In this document: in pieces, positions 52,805 through 64,000 of the stretch
How positions within the stretch are numbered: the stretch's first letter is position 1
How the letters are laid out: each line of letters begins with the position of its first letter
Assembly (NCBI GenBank): GCA_014905825.1
Contig: JACGCN010000004.1
Location: 930,001 to 994,000 of the forward strand
Length of the DNA: 64,000 bases
Direction: 5' to 3'
Source of the DNA: Lyophyllum atratum
Taxonomy: Eukaryota > Basidiomycota > Agaricomycetes > Agaricales > Lyophyllaceae
Made by a program: the position numbers and the translations under genes
Notes under the pieces: generated by a model
The model's input: the letters and a program-made list of their open reading frames with translations, nothing else
What the model was told of the DNA's origin: nothing
The model's database searches: none

Positions 52805-53269
52805 GAGTAGCCAGTACTAGAGTATAAGGATAAGGGAATAGAATAGAGCAGGGTAGAGGATAGCGCGGGCGCCACATACTCGTATGCGGTACAGATTAGG
52901 ATACTATTGGTCTAGCACCTTACACTTACTATTAATACCGGGCAGTCACTGTACGGGTAACCAGTTCACTGTGGACAGGGTTTCTGTAACAAGAAACCTG
53001 AGCGGGACGAGGGGGAAAAGTTTCTAACGTTTTCGTACTCTGGAACTCATTGCACCTAGACGCACGGCAAGATGGCCAATTTTTACCGAATTATAAAAGC
53101 CTTGATTGAACATGGTCCAGCAATTGAAGACAAGTTTTGGAAGTGAGAATGTTAGCTCAGGAATAACCATACACCTACTATACAAAAAGTATCCAAGAAC
53201 GCTGTCCAACTGAGGTTTGCATAAATCCGCAATTGGCGCTCACTGCCGATTTTCATGATGACACTGAAG
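52805..53269. other. Convergent 3' spacer
   Basis: These 465 bases lie between the 3' ends of P450-3 and CWF19. No gene is seen; a tract of short A/G/T-rich runs (52810-52870, such as AGGATAAGGGAATAGAATAGAG) lies just after P450-3. Confidence 0.4.
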
Positions 53270-56105
53270 TTAGACTCCCTCCTTCCCAATCAAGCCAGTC
53301 CAGTCGAACTTGTCGTACTTCTTCCTAAATCGTTCCACTCGCTCCTTATTAGCCCTAAAGTCTATTCGCTTTGGCCTCCGCCATCGCCTCGGCTCAAGTT
53401 CCAGAACACCACCGATGATCTCAGCTGCAAAATAGCTAGCGAAACAACCATGAGACAATATAGCCTCACGGGATTACAGCAGCATACGTACCTGGGGAAA
53501 TCGCCACCACCCTTCTCGCCCTCGTCCATCACCTCTTCGGTAGGGTCGGTTCCCTCGATGACATGCCCATAGCCCTTCTCGCCTTTATGATCAAATTGTA
53601 CCATGAAGTACGGCAGGTTAGGGACCATGGCGCGCCGGAAGCCGCCAGGACGTTCAGAGAAGTCAATTAACTTCTTGTGTTGTGACCACTCCCCTTCGGA
53701 GTTCTGGATAGATTCCTAGACGAGTAGAGATCAAGGAAGGGTAAGGCGAGCGGTGACCGGTGAGGCGAACGGACCTTGAAGTACCCAGGTATGATCTCAA
53801 ACAGATCCCAAGGTAGTGGCACGCATTCGATCACCGTGTGGTTTTGCCAGTTGAGGTTAATGACGGTTTCGTAGAATACGACGCCCTTGTCTTCTTCTGC
53901 AAACATACGCATCAGGCATTTCATGAAATTCTAGACAAAATTATTCGCATGAGAGAAGCCAAGGAGATAGACGGTCGCAACAGATAGAGACACCCACCCG
54001 GACTTCATCCCAGACGTCGTCGTCTGCTTCGAGCATATTGAGATGGTGCTGGATCGGGACGATAAGGCAGTGGCCGTCTACAAGTTCCTCAGTGATAGTG
54101 CACGAGAGATAAGTACGGGTCCCCATTGCAACTGCAGGAGCCCTCGGAGGGGAGTCGTCTTCGCGGAAACAAAAGTTGCATGTCGCCAGTACTTTCTGGG
54201 TCTTCTTGTAGTCTGTATAAAGTCATTTCAATGGGAGCTTAGACGCGAAGTTCATTGGCTTACCCTGAATGGCGAACGTGCGTTTCATAGCGTCACTGCG
54301 CATCTTCTGTCGGCCTAGCTTTTCGGCGTTGTCGTCGATGTATTCCAGGTCATTCTACAATAACGAATCCTTAGCAATGCTGGTGCGATGATCCATGAAT
54401 GGATGGAAACCTCGAATTTATTGTCTCCCACGATTGCTCGTGCGAACTGAGCGTCGAGGTTCTTTTGGTCGGCCATGCCCGCACCAAATCGTTCCTGCCG
54501 GAGCAATTCCCCGAGTGTCGTCGTATCATCGTCAGGATTATATCGAACAATTTCACCAGTGTCCGGGTCATGAGCATCGAACTGTCAACAAAGGGTAAGT
54601 ATTACAGCATGGTGGACGGCAGCTGGGGTGTATGACCTTCTCAGGTTTCTTCTTACGATTTCCTGGCCCGTTCTTGTCATCCTCCTTGCCGTGACCGACA
54701 TCATAGAGACGACCCCGGGCATCCAAAGTTGGAAGAACTTCTGTCCGAGTAAGAACGCGTGACTCTCCAGTATCCATCCCATTCGCCTTCCGTGACTCGG
54801 CTTCGTATTCTTGCTCCAACTTTTCTGCGTCTGAAGTACCCATGAGCTTAGCTCGAAGGACCTTGGCCTGTAACTTGTTCAGAGAGGAAGGCGACAAAGC
54901 TCGCTTATGCATAGAAGTAGAGGCGATGGGTGGCGGCGTCATGGCAGAAGGGATGGGTGTGTGGGATTGCCCAAGAGGTGACCCAGTTCCAGACGGTAAC
55001 CGAAGAGAGTCGAGCCGTCGATTGATTGGTGGGCCTGTGGCGGGCGAAGGCGTCGATGGAGCGCTGTCATTATATCCTCCAGGGCGCCGGAAGGAAGAAC
55101 TGCGACTGGATGCACCACTCCCCCCTATGTCAGTGAACATCAGTCGCTTCTCGCCGGCCTCAGAGTCTCTCGGTTGCCTTCGGTCCGAGCCACGGCCTCG
55201 TTCTGTGCGTTTCCCTTCCCGCTCGTCCAAGATACGCCTCTCTTCTTTCGCCTCTTCAAATGCTTCAAGGGACCCAAACCGTTCTTTCGCGATGGCCTCG
55301 ACGTCACCACCCTCCTCATCCGCGGCTTCGTAGACACGCTTCAAACGCATCATACGCCATTGGGAGCCAGGGCCGCCCGGGGTGTTGGGTTTTGCAGCGG
55401 GTGGCGGTGCATTGAAGTCAATATAAGCCAGTTCTTTGTTGATTTCTCTTGAGCTCATAACAGGCTGCAATATAATTGATAAGGCCACTTGGTACCGTAT
55501 AATATTACATACCTTGTCAGGATCAGGCCGCTCAGGCCGAGGTTTCCTTTTAATATCGGTACCGAGACTTGAGAAGAAGTCAACACTACCACCCAAAGAG
55601 CGCGAGCTATTTGAGGGCTCTCCGTAGTTATCCGTCATCGAGACATCGTTCAGTTCTATCTCCCGCCGGGCTTCAGGAGGAATAGCTGGAGCAGCTGCGG
55701 GAAGCATCATCCATTCATCCCGCTTGATAGGCGTCTCTGTGCTGAGATTGGGTGGCAGCTTCACGCCTGAAGGATCAGTAACGGCCTTGGAGGTCAGCAG
55801 CAAACTCTCTGCGGTGGGAATATCGGTTCCGAGTACCTGAAGTCGTGTCAGAGAAGGGTTTGGAGACCTGTAACAAGGCTCACCCTCTCGCCGTCCAAGT
55901 CGATGTTCTTTTCGATCCACATGTCATCGTCGTTGGGATCGTCGTCGACAACTTGGACGTGGTTGTCCGACGTGCCCTTCTTCCTATGTTTGTTTTTCCT
56001 GCCGCCGTCATCGTTGTTTCTCCGTTTCTTGTGCTTCCTATCTGGGTCGCGTTCGTGGGCACGGTCGCGCCCTGAGGAGGACTTGATCGCCGTAAAGTCT
56101 GCCAT
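53270..56105 (-). CDS. CWF19: Splicing-associated protein CWF19
   Basis: CWF19 belongs to the HIT-like superfamily and takes part in intron-lariat spliceosome disassembly in fission yeast. The N-terminal half is disordered and charged (MADFTAIKSSSGRDRAHERD, basic KHKKRRN stretches, Pro/Ser-rich blocks such as TPIPSAMTPPPIAS). The C-terminal half holds the two CwfJ domains: IEYIDDNA-type sequence (NDLEYIDDNAEKL), TYLSCTITEELVDGHCLIVP and IQHHLNMLEADDDVWDEV, then EIIPGYFKESIQNSEGEWSQ and FRKKYDKFDWTGL near the end. Several introns are required. A conserved CNFCF motif lies just before the first CwfJ domain (CNFCFREDD). The start is Met 56105, 128 bases from the divergent EFL1 start. The overall layout matches the family. 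Confidence 0.92.
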
Positions 56106-56233
56106 GATGGTTCGAAAGCAGCTGAGGATGTCCAAACCTTCCCTCGTCATATCACGTGAGCCGTTAGATATTCTTTTCCGCTCTCCGTCGGCACCGCTCT
56201 GACTTTGTTCTCTTTCTCTCCTCTATCCTCGCA
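56106..56233. promoter_or_regulatory. Bidirectional promoter of CWF19 and EFL1
   Basis: Only 128 bases separate the two start codons. It contains a CACGTG-like core (ATATCACGTGAG, about 56150-56160), an E-box-type site used by bHLH factors, and a pyrimidine-rich tract (TTTCTCTCCTCTATCCTC) directly before the EFL1 start. Confidence 0.55.
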
Positions 56234-59200
56234 ATGGAATCCCCTGATCCTGCCAACATTCGCATAATAACCACCCTCGGCCATGTTGATCACGGCAAAA
56301 CGACCCTTATGGATGCCCTATTGGCCGCCAATAACATTATCTCTTCCAGAATGGCCGGGAAGATGAGATATCTAGACAGCCGTGAAGATGAACAAGAGAG
56401 AGGGATCACCATGGAGAGCAGCGCTGTTTCTCTCAAATTTCAAGTTATGGGACGTGATGCTGCCGGAGGTATGTAAATTTCAGGATTCAACGATACAGAT
56501 TCTGTGACAGAACCAGATTAGAGAGATCGCCGAAAACCTATATCGTTAATATGATCGACACCCCCGGACATGTTGATTTCTCGAGTGAAGTATCGACGGC
56601 TTCACGATTATGTGATGGCGCTCTGGTCTTGGTTGACGTCGTCGAGGGCGTCTGTACGCAGGTCCGTTCCGCTTCAGCGACATCTGAGGCCCGGAAATAT
56701 ACTGATCCAACAACAGACTATCGCCGTTCTGAGGCAAGCCTGGCACGACCGACTCCGCCCAATACTTGTGATCAATAAGTTTGATCGCCTGATTACAGAG
56801 CTGAAGCTGGCTCCGGTGGAAGCCCACCACCACCTCACGCGACTTATTGAACAGGTCAATGCCGTGATGGGCAGTTTCTTTGCAAGCGAAAGAATGGAAG
56901 ATGACCTACGATGGCACGAGGAACGTCAACGCCGGCTGGCCGAGAAGAAGGAACAACTCGCTGACGAAGCCGACGCGACCGTGAACGAAGCGGACGAATT
57001 CCAAGAAAAAGATGACGAGGATATTTATTTTGCACCCGAACGTGGAAATGTTATTTTCGCGTCTGCAATTGACGGCTGGGGCTTCCGCGTCAGTAAATTT
57101 GCGCAGCTTTACGCTGCGAAGCTCGGGATCAAAGAGGCTAATCTTCGACGTGTACTCTGGGGCGACTACTTCCTTGATCCAAAGTCAAAGAAGGTGATCA
57201 GCTACAAGCACCTTCGTGGACGGCCGCTCAAATCCCTCTTCGTGCAATTCGTGCTAGAAAATATCTGGGCTGTGTACGACGCGGTCGATCTGAACCCGTT
57301 AGTCTCTCTCTCCATCCAAAAATTGGCATAGAACTCAGTGCCCGTTTGTACAGAAACCATGAAAAGGTGACAAAGATTGTTTCATCCCTTAACCTGAAGA
57401 TACCGCCCCGCGATCTTAAATCAAAAGACACCCGCCACCTGTTGTCACTCATCTTCTCGCAATGGCTCTCACTGTCCACCTGTGTCACTCAGACCGTCAT
57501 CGACATCGTCCCCGCTCCCTCGATCGCGCAAAGGACCAGAATCCCAAAGATGCTCTACCCTGATCTCTACGAGGCGACCGTCGAGCCCAGAAACAAACTC
57601 GAAGAAGACCTCTTCTCCTCGAACTCGGCTCCAGATGCGTGCGTCACAGCATACATTAGCAAAATGTTTGCCGTCTCCGCCAAAGACTTGCCCGAGAACA
57701 AGAAAAAACCCATCACCGCCGAGGAGATGAGGACTAGGGCCCGCGAAGCGAGAGCCGCAAGACAGGCCGCGGATGACGTCGCCAAAGCGGGACCGCAGGG
57801 CGAGGACCAATCATCTACCATAATGTCGTATACTCCACAGGTGGTTGCACCAGAAAAGGTTGAGCCTGTGGAAGACGGCGAAGTCCTGCTGGGCTTCGCC
57901 CGCCTGTACTCTGGGACACTACGGACAGGCACCACAGTGTACGGTGTTTTGCCGAAGTACAACGCTGCCCTGGAGCCCACACACCCCGCGAACGTGAAGA
58001 ATCTCGTCACGGCTACCGCTGAAGGGCTCTATGTAATGATGGGCCGCGAGCTTGTGGCGGTTGACTTCGTACGCGCTGGAAATATATTCGCCATCAAGGG
58101 GTTAGAGGGGAAAGTCTGGCGGAATGCAACACTCTGTGCTCCGAGCGAGCATGGTATCAGTGAATCGGTGGAGGAAGACAGGTCATGTTTGATTAATCTG
58201 GGGAGGATAAATCGTGTGGTACGCTGATTGATTGACACTATAATACTAGAGAATTAACTTTGTTTATAGGCGCCCCCGATCGTTCGCGTCGCACTGGAAC
58301 CAGTCCTACCGGCCGACATGCAGAAACTTGTCAACGGCCTCAAGCTCCTCAGCCAGTCTGATCCTTGCGTAGAAACATTCCAGCAACAAACGGGCGAGCA
58401 TGTCATCTTGACTGCTGGGGAGTTGCACCTCGAGGTGAGCCGTTTCATCTCAATTCCTTCTCGTGTCGAAGCTCATTTTCTGGTAGCGGTGCTTGAAAGA
58501 CCTGCGGGAGAGGTTTGCGCGTGTGGAAATCCAAGCCTCGAAGCCCATTGTTCCTTTTAGAGAGACGGCAACCAAGGCGCCTGGTAAGTGGTTTAATCGA
58601 CGTCGATGCACACGTCCCTCATCTGTGCACAGATATGCCGCCCACTAGGACACCGAACGCACCACGCGGCACAATCCATGGAGTCAGCTCGTCGAACATC
58701 GTGCAATTTACTATCCGCGCAGCCCCCCTCCCACAGGAAATCCTCGACTTCGTTCTGCAGAATATCAGCATCTTGAAGCAATTCCAACACGATCGGAGGG
58801 CCAGGGACTCTGTGGAGGCGCAGGAGAAGGCAATTGCTGAAGAGCAGAGCGGGGTGGATATCTATGGGGACATCGTGCGGAAGCCGAGCGTGAGCCCGGA
58901 GCAGTTCTGGGACGCGCTGCAGAAGATCTGTCAGGAGGTCGGTGGGGAGTGGAGTGACATCACAGAACGGGTCTGGGCGTTTGGACCTCAGAAGGCGGGC
59001 GGGTGTCTCCTGATTGATGCTCGAAAATCTACGACACCGTTTTCGTTCGTCTCCCTGTTTGAATTTTTCCGACTGAATGACGACTGACGCGCTGTTACAG
59101 GTTGAAACGCCGTCTTGAAAGGATCAAGGCGGAGGAGGCCGACGATGAAACGGAGAAGGCTGTTCGTGACTTTGATAACCACGTCGAGACTGGCTTCCAG

Positions 59201-60039
59201 CTCGCGACGTTCCAAGGGCCGCTATGCGCAGAGCCTGTGGAGGGCATGGCTTACTTTGTCGAGAGCGTCGAAATTGATCGGGATAGCCTTGGCAAGGAGA
59301 TAGGTCTGGACCTTTACTCCTGATCATTGTATGAATTGACTGATCTGATTTCCTCCTGAGTAGAACAGAACCGGATGGCGCAGGTGACGGGATCGGTTAT
59401 CTCCGCCGTGAGGGATGCCTGTCGGCATGGACTCCTGGATTGGTCGCCGAGGCTCATGCTGGCTATGTATACGTGCGACATACAAGCATCAAGTGGGTAG
59501 TGTTTGGCGCTTCCACGAGATGGTCTGCTGACCTTTGCCGGCCCCACAGCTGATGTGTTGGGAAAAGTGTATGCGGTTGTAGCTAAACGGAGAGGTCGCA
59601 TTGTTGCGGAAGAGATGAAGGAGGGGACTTCGTTCTTCAATGTGACGGCACTCCTGCCCGTCGTGGAGAGTTTCGGTTTTGCTGATGGTACTGTGTTCCG
59701 GGGCTCACGCGTCTTGCAAATCGCTGATGATGGGTGTCATTGATAGATATCCGCAAACGTACGTCGGGGGCAGCGAGCCCTCAGCTAGTGTTCAGCGGGT
59801 AAGGGGAGGTATAATATTATCTATTAGTCAATTAACGTATATTGCACAGGTACGACATGCTCGATCTAGATCCATTCTGGGTACCGACGACGGAAGAGGA
59901 GCTGGAGGATCTGGGAGAGAAGGCGGACCGGCAGAATATTGCGAAGGGATACATGGATGGAGTGAGGGATCGCAAGGGATTGTTTGTAGACAGGAAGATT
60001 GTAGAGTTTGCGGAGAAGCAGAGGACGCTGAAGCGGTAG
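56234..60039 (+). CDS. RIA1: EF-2-like GTPase EFL1/RIA1, 60S maturation factor
   Basis: EFL1 works with SDO1 (SBDS) in the cytoplasm to remove TIF6 (eIF6) from new 60S subunits. The G domain has [10 protein letters not shown] (G1), RGIT (G2), DTPGHVDF (G3) and NKFD (G4). An EFL1-type insert follows: acidic and Lys-rich stretches ([27 protein letters not shown]). Later blocks are [69 protein letters not shown] and [17 protein letters not shown]. The C-terminal part reads [25 protein letters not shown] with [17 protein letters not shown], and [20 protein letters not shown]. Introns of 50-60 bases interrupt the frame, including one inside [14 protein letters not shown]. The stop is at 60037-60039. 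Confidence 0.95.
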
Positions 60040-60182
60040 ATAGCAGTGGCAGCAGTCGATAGATGGTTTCCACCTGTAGTGCTTTGTCAGCAATCAGAGT
60101 GACTGTCCTGTTTGGTGCTGAGCTTGTCTTCACCATCGCTCTCCGTGTTCAGGTCAGCGTCTCTTCCGTCTCCGTGCCTCCC

Positions 60183-63100
60183 ATGGCCGCCGTGGCGTCC
60201 CCCATGTTCTCCTCCCACCACCACCACTCCTTCCTCCCCCAGGTCAATCGCGCTACACCCTCCATGATCCCGCATTCCCAGCCCGCACACCAACAGGACC
60301 AGGGCATGCTCGATGAAGAACAGTTCACCACCCTCTTTTGCCGCGCGCTCTACGACTATGAAGCACAGGACGCTTCTGCCCTCTCGTTTCACCGCGGTGA
60401 TATCATCGAAGTCCTCACACAGCAGCCGTCGGGATGGTGGGACGGTTTGCTCGGAGACGAGCGCGGATGGTTTCCATCCAACTATGTCGAGCTCATCTCA
60501 GACGAGGAAGCAGAGCTCGCCTTCTCCGCATCGGAGTCGTCTGGCCCAGAGACTTCCACGACGGAGCTCCAGGAACACGACTCCATGGTCGATATGTCCC
60601 ATGCCATGATGCGGGGCATGAGTCAAGCAGCGAACGAGGAGTGGTTGGAGAATGAAGTGTCATCTTCCGCGAATGGATTACTTGCTGCTGAGACTTCTTC
60701 AGCGGAAACGGGATCCCAGTCTAGCGACTTTTGGATGCCACAGGTCACTCCTGATGGACAGGTTCGTACCGAGTCCCTGACCTCATCACTCACCAGCACT
60801 CAGCTATATGCAGATATACTATGTAAACACTCAAACGGGACAGCACTCTCGCGATCTTCCTCAAGAAGCAGATGACGAGGTCTCCGACAGTGAACTTGCG
60901 GGGTTGACCTCACAGTCCTCGTCACGCTCAGGCACAAGCGCGGGTCTCGCGTTTGGACTAAATGGATCTCTCGAAGCGTCCAGCAGCATGCAAGATATCG
61001 CTGGCTTTGGTATTCCCCGCCGCACCGGGACACCGGAGCCGTGGGTGAGGAAGTTGGCCGACGATGGAAGGTCGTACTATTATTACAACAAGGTCGATGG
61101 CAGGGTTCAATGGTCGAGACCGGAGGTCCCTGGTCAAGTGCAGAAAACCCCATCTCAATCATCATCATCCTCACCATCTCGGCCCATACGACCAAACTTA
61201 AACGCAAACGACACCAGGCGCCTAAGCGTGTATTCTGACGACTCCGAGATACAGCCCTTTGAGCCTCGCCAACCAGTCGCCAACGGACATCTCCCTCAGG
61301 AACCTCAAGCAATAGCACGACCCAACATGAAGCCCCAACCCCCTCTGGACTACACCACAGCCGAGCGGATAGCACGATCGCTTCAACAGGCCGTCGCCCC
61401 ACCCCCGCCCGAGCTCGTCACAGAACTATCAGCGGTCACCAAGGCCGCCATCCAGGCAGTTGTCAATAATATTCAATTGAACGGTCTGGCACGCCGATCT
61501 GAAGAAGATCGGAAGATGGATGATCTGATATACAGCGTCGTCCTCACCGTTCGCAACCTGCTATACGTCCTGGCCGTCCCCACGGCCGTAATACCCTTCG
61601 CCGTACTACCTCTGGAGGTCCGCGATGTCCCACCCTCATCGTCTACATCACCACTCAAGCCTGCGCAAAGAAAAGTGACGGCGACGCTTTCGCGCCTCGT
61701 GCTTTCCGCGCGGGCGATGCAATATGATTCCGGCTCGTTGATTGCGGATACCCTTAGTCGGATCGAAATTGATGCGGAGGAGCTCGAAAGAGCTGTACTC
61801 TCTTTCGTTCTCGAGGTCCAGCGGATGGAAAATAGTGCGGCACTTCCACAGCCAAAGCTAGCCAAGCGCTTGCATGGTGTATTTGGGACGGCAAATATTG
61901 GGCCAGGCCTCGTTGGGGCTGGAGCGGCTGGGCGCTGGAAAGGGTTTGGATGGGTGCCTTTGGATGATGAGCTGGTGTCGTCCGGGAGAGTGCTTGGTCC
62001 TGAAGTGATCACAGAGCTGAAGTCATATCTGGCCAATTTGGACGTTCAATTCCAATACCTCATTCGTGCCCTTCAGACGTCGGACCAGAGTTCCGGTAAG
62101 TTGTGGCCTTCGTTAACCACGGAATTTCGCTCATGAGTACTTTTTGCAGTGGAACAAGTAAGGTTGTGTGGCAGAGAACTCGTGTCTCAAGTGTCTTCTC
62201 TGCTGGTCTTTGTGTCTGATATCCATGTCGCCCGACATGTTGATATCGACGGCTTTCAACAAGATGGTGGCCCTTCGAACGGCCCTTACGCCCAAACGGT
62301 CGAGACCGCGAGACTTCTTGTTCGGAATCTCGAAACGGTTGTTCAGGCGGCGCATAATGACACTGCAACCTTCCTACTGACGGTCCAGTCGGTGCGAGAT
62401 TCCGAACTTCCTTGGTATCGACAAGAACGCAACTATGCCTACGATCATCTTGATGCGCTTTCGTCATCACTGAGCGCCAACCTCACTGTCCTGCTGCACA
62501 CCCTGGATAGTCTCCTTTCCCTGGGGCACGAGCAGGCCGAAATGGCGCAGGGCGACTATAATGGTTCTATCGAGTGGCGGATGTCGCGGCTCAGTGTTGT
62601 TCGTCCCATATCCAGCTTCTTGGTCGACGGCGATGAAGACCCAGATATGGTTGACATGGCTTTGGCGTTCAAAGGAACACCTGCGAAACCACCGAAAGGC
62701 GCAGAGGTCTACCAGTCATATCAACGTAAACATGCGAATAGTGATGCCAGTTTCTCGATGGCGTCATCGTCGCGTCTGACTGGGTTCAATGGCACAACGG
62801 ACACACTTGTTGACGCTGATGACGATGGAGACCTGCCACCGATAATGGATGGTGAGGCTAGCCCGTTGTTTGACGAAGATCGTAAGTCTGCTTTTGATCT
62901 TTGGTTAATAGGTGCTAACTCAGTCTGTGATCAAGCTATTCGCAATACTACATCACCACCGCGAGCCACTGGGTCCAGGAAGTTGGAGAAGATTTTAGGT
63001 GATGAGTATGCAAACAAAGTCGCCGCTGACCTCAAGCCATGGTATCTGCGCCCGAACTACAACCCGCAAGAGATCTTGATGGACCCCGATAACACCGTCA

Positions 63101-64000
63101 AGGGCGGAACTCTCCCAGCCTTAGTGGAGCGCCTGACCGCGCACGATCAAGCGGGTAAGTGGACTTCAAGCTGTGTCGTACACCGTCTTACACCTATTGG
63201 ATAGATCCCACATTCAATCAGGCATTCTTGATGACTTTCAAGTCCTTTACTACTGTGAACGAGCTGTTCGATCTTCTCGTCGCGCGGTTCAGAATAGAGG
63301 CCCCGCCGGACCTGAAACCGAACGAGCGAGAAGAGTGGGGGAAGCTTAAGCAACATCCTATACAGATGCGGTCAGTTTAAATTCCTCTTCGCTATCGTGA
63401 TACTGCGTCTCTAACCTGTCATGTTTAGTGTACTAAATACGTTCAAGTCCATGGTTCAGGACGAAGATGTACTGGATAAAGAGGACTTGTATATCCTCGA
63501 CCGCATAAAGAGCTTTGTGTCTTCAGCCGAGCTTGCGCAAGTCGGTGCAGCCAAGCAATTGATAATACATATTGACCGCGTGGTACGCCCTCCTGTAATT
63601 GTCATTTCCCTCTACTTGCTCATCTTCGCTGCAGCAACGAGGCGGTGACACTATGGTCAGGACGATGCCCCAAGGCACGCCCCCCGCCCCCATCTTCCCC
63701 AAAACAAGCAAAAAACTCAAACTCGCTGATATTGAGCCCCTCGAATTGGCGCGTCAGCTCACGATCATGGAGAGCAACTTGTACCAAAAAATCAGACCGA
63801 TGGAATGCTTGCAGCGCGCTCGGGAACAGAAAACGGAGAATATGGATAATATTGCTATTGTTATTCAGACGAGTAATCGAGTAAGTGATCTTGTTTTGTG
63901 AAGACTCCTGACGAGCTCATTTTTGGTTAGATTGCGGATTGGGTGGCCGAGTCCGTGCTCAGCAAGGAAGACTCTCGCAAACGGGCGACTGCCGTGAAAC
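60183..64000 (+). CDS. SH3-WW-RasGEF protein, CDC25 type (3' end outside window)
   Basis: This is a guanine-nucleotide exchange factor for Ras, the upstream activator of cAMP and related pathways. The N-terminus has an SH3 domain (LFCRALYDYEAQDASALSFH, then GWWDGLLGDERGWFPSNYV). Farther on is a WW-like domain (WVRKLADDGRSYYYYNKVDG, then VQWSRP). A long regulatory part with helices follows (SERIARSLQQAVAPPPPEL region, then TKAAIQAVVNNIQLNGL). The RasGEF N-terminal domain begins near NYNPQEILMDPDNTVKGGTL and continues FNQAFLMTFKSFTTVNELFD. The catalytic domain starts at DIEPLELARQLTIMESNLYQ and is cut at the window end after IADWVAESVLSKEDSRKR. Met 60183 (MAAVASPMF) gives the standard short stub before the SH3 domain. 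The spacing from EFL1 is only 143 bases. Confidence 0.92.

Overview
The window is nuclear DNA from a filamentous basidiomycete, most likely an agaricomycete. Genes lie close together on both strands and are cut by many introns of about 50-60 bases. Encoded proteins include a fungal PKC1, a Zn2Cys6 regulator, secreted DUF1996 and GH128 proteins, a class 3 lipase and a P450 family expanded in tandem. About 22 protein genes can be modelled. No rRNA, tRNA or CRISPR array was recognised. Gene models were spliced by eye, so exon edges are inferences from GT/GC-AG sites, reading phase and family conservation.

Left part (1-19.4 kb), mostly housekeeping: the 3' end of a SEN1-type RNA/DNA helicase (+); the ribosome-biogenesis DEAH helicase DHR1/ECM16 (-); an F-box-like protein (+); the kinetochore DASH subunit DAD1 (+); protein kinase C PKC1 (-); an unrecognised acidic-tailed protein (+); an endosulfine/IGO1 phosphatase inhibitor (+); and DNA polymerase alpha B subunit POL12 (+). 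A gene-poor stretch at 19.4-21.3 kb holds a decayed non-LTR retrotransposon fragment.

Middle part (21.3-37.6 kb): a secreted class 3 lipase (-), a Zn2Cys6 transcription factor (+), a CHFR-like RING ligase (+), a kelch-BTB protein with a long disordered tail (-), pyridoxamine-phosphate oxidase (+), a class I fructose-bisphosphate aldolase (-, unusual for a fungus) and a small one-helix protein, probably mitochondrial (-).

Accessory part (38-52.8 kb): three related cytochrome P450 genes on the + strand (38.0, 41.0 and 50.6 kb), interleaved with a small coiled-coil protein, a GH128 glucanase-like enzyme and a DUF1996 secreted protein, plus a 2.6 kb gene-poor gap. The middle P450 has an in-frame TGA where its sister has CGA, so it is probably a recent pseudogene. 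P450s 2 and 3 use GC-AG splice sites at an intron where P450 1 uses GT-AG.

Right part (53.3-64 kb), housekeeping and signalling: the splicing factor CWF19 (-) and the 60S-maturation GTPase EFL1/RIA1 (+) are divergent across only 128 bases. They are followed by an SH3-WW-RasGEF protein of the CDC25 type (+), cut by the window end. Ribosome assembly (DHR1, EFL1), RNA processing (SEN1, CWF19), replication (POL12) and nutrient/cell-wall signalling (IGO1, PKC1, RasGEF) are represented, but there is no sign that they form one functional cluster. No clearly new multi-gene system was found. The best leads are the P450 group with its splice-site and nonsense changes, the class I aldolase, and the unrecognised gene at 13.2-15.7 kb.
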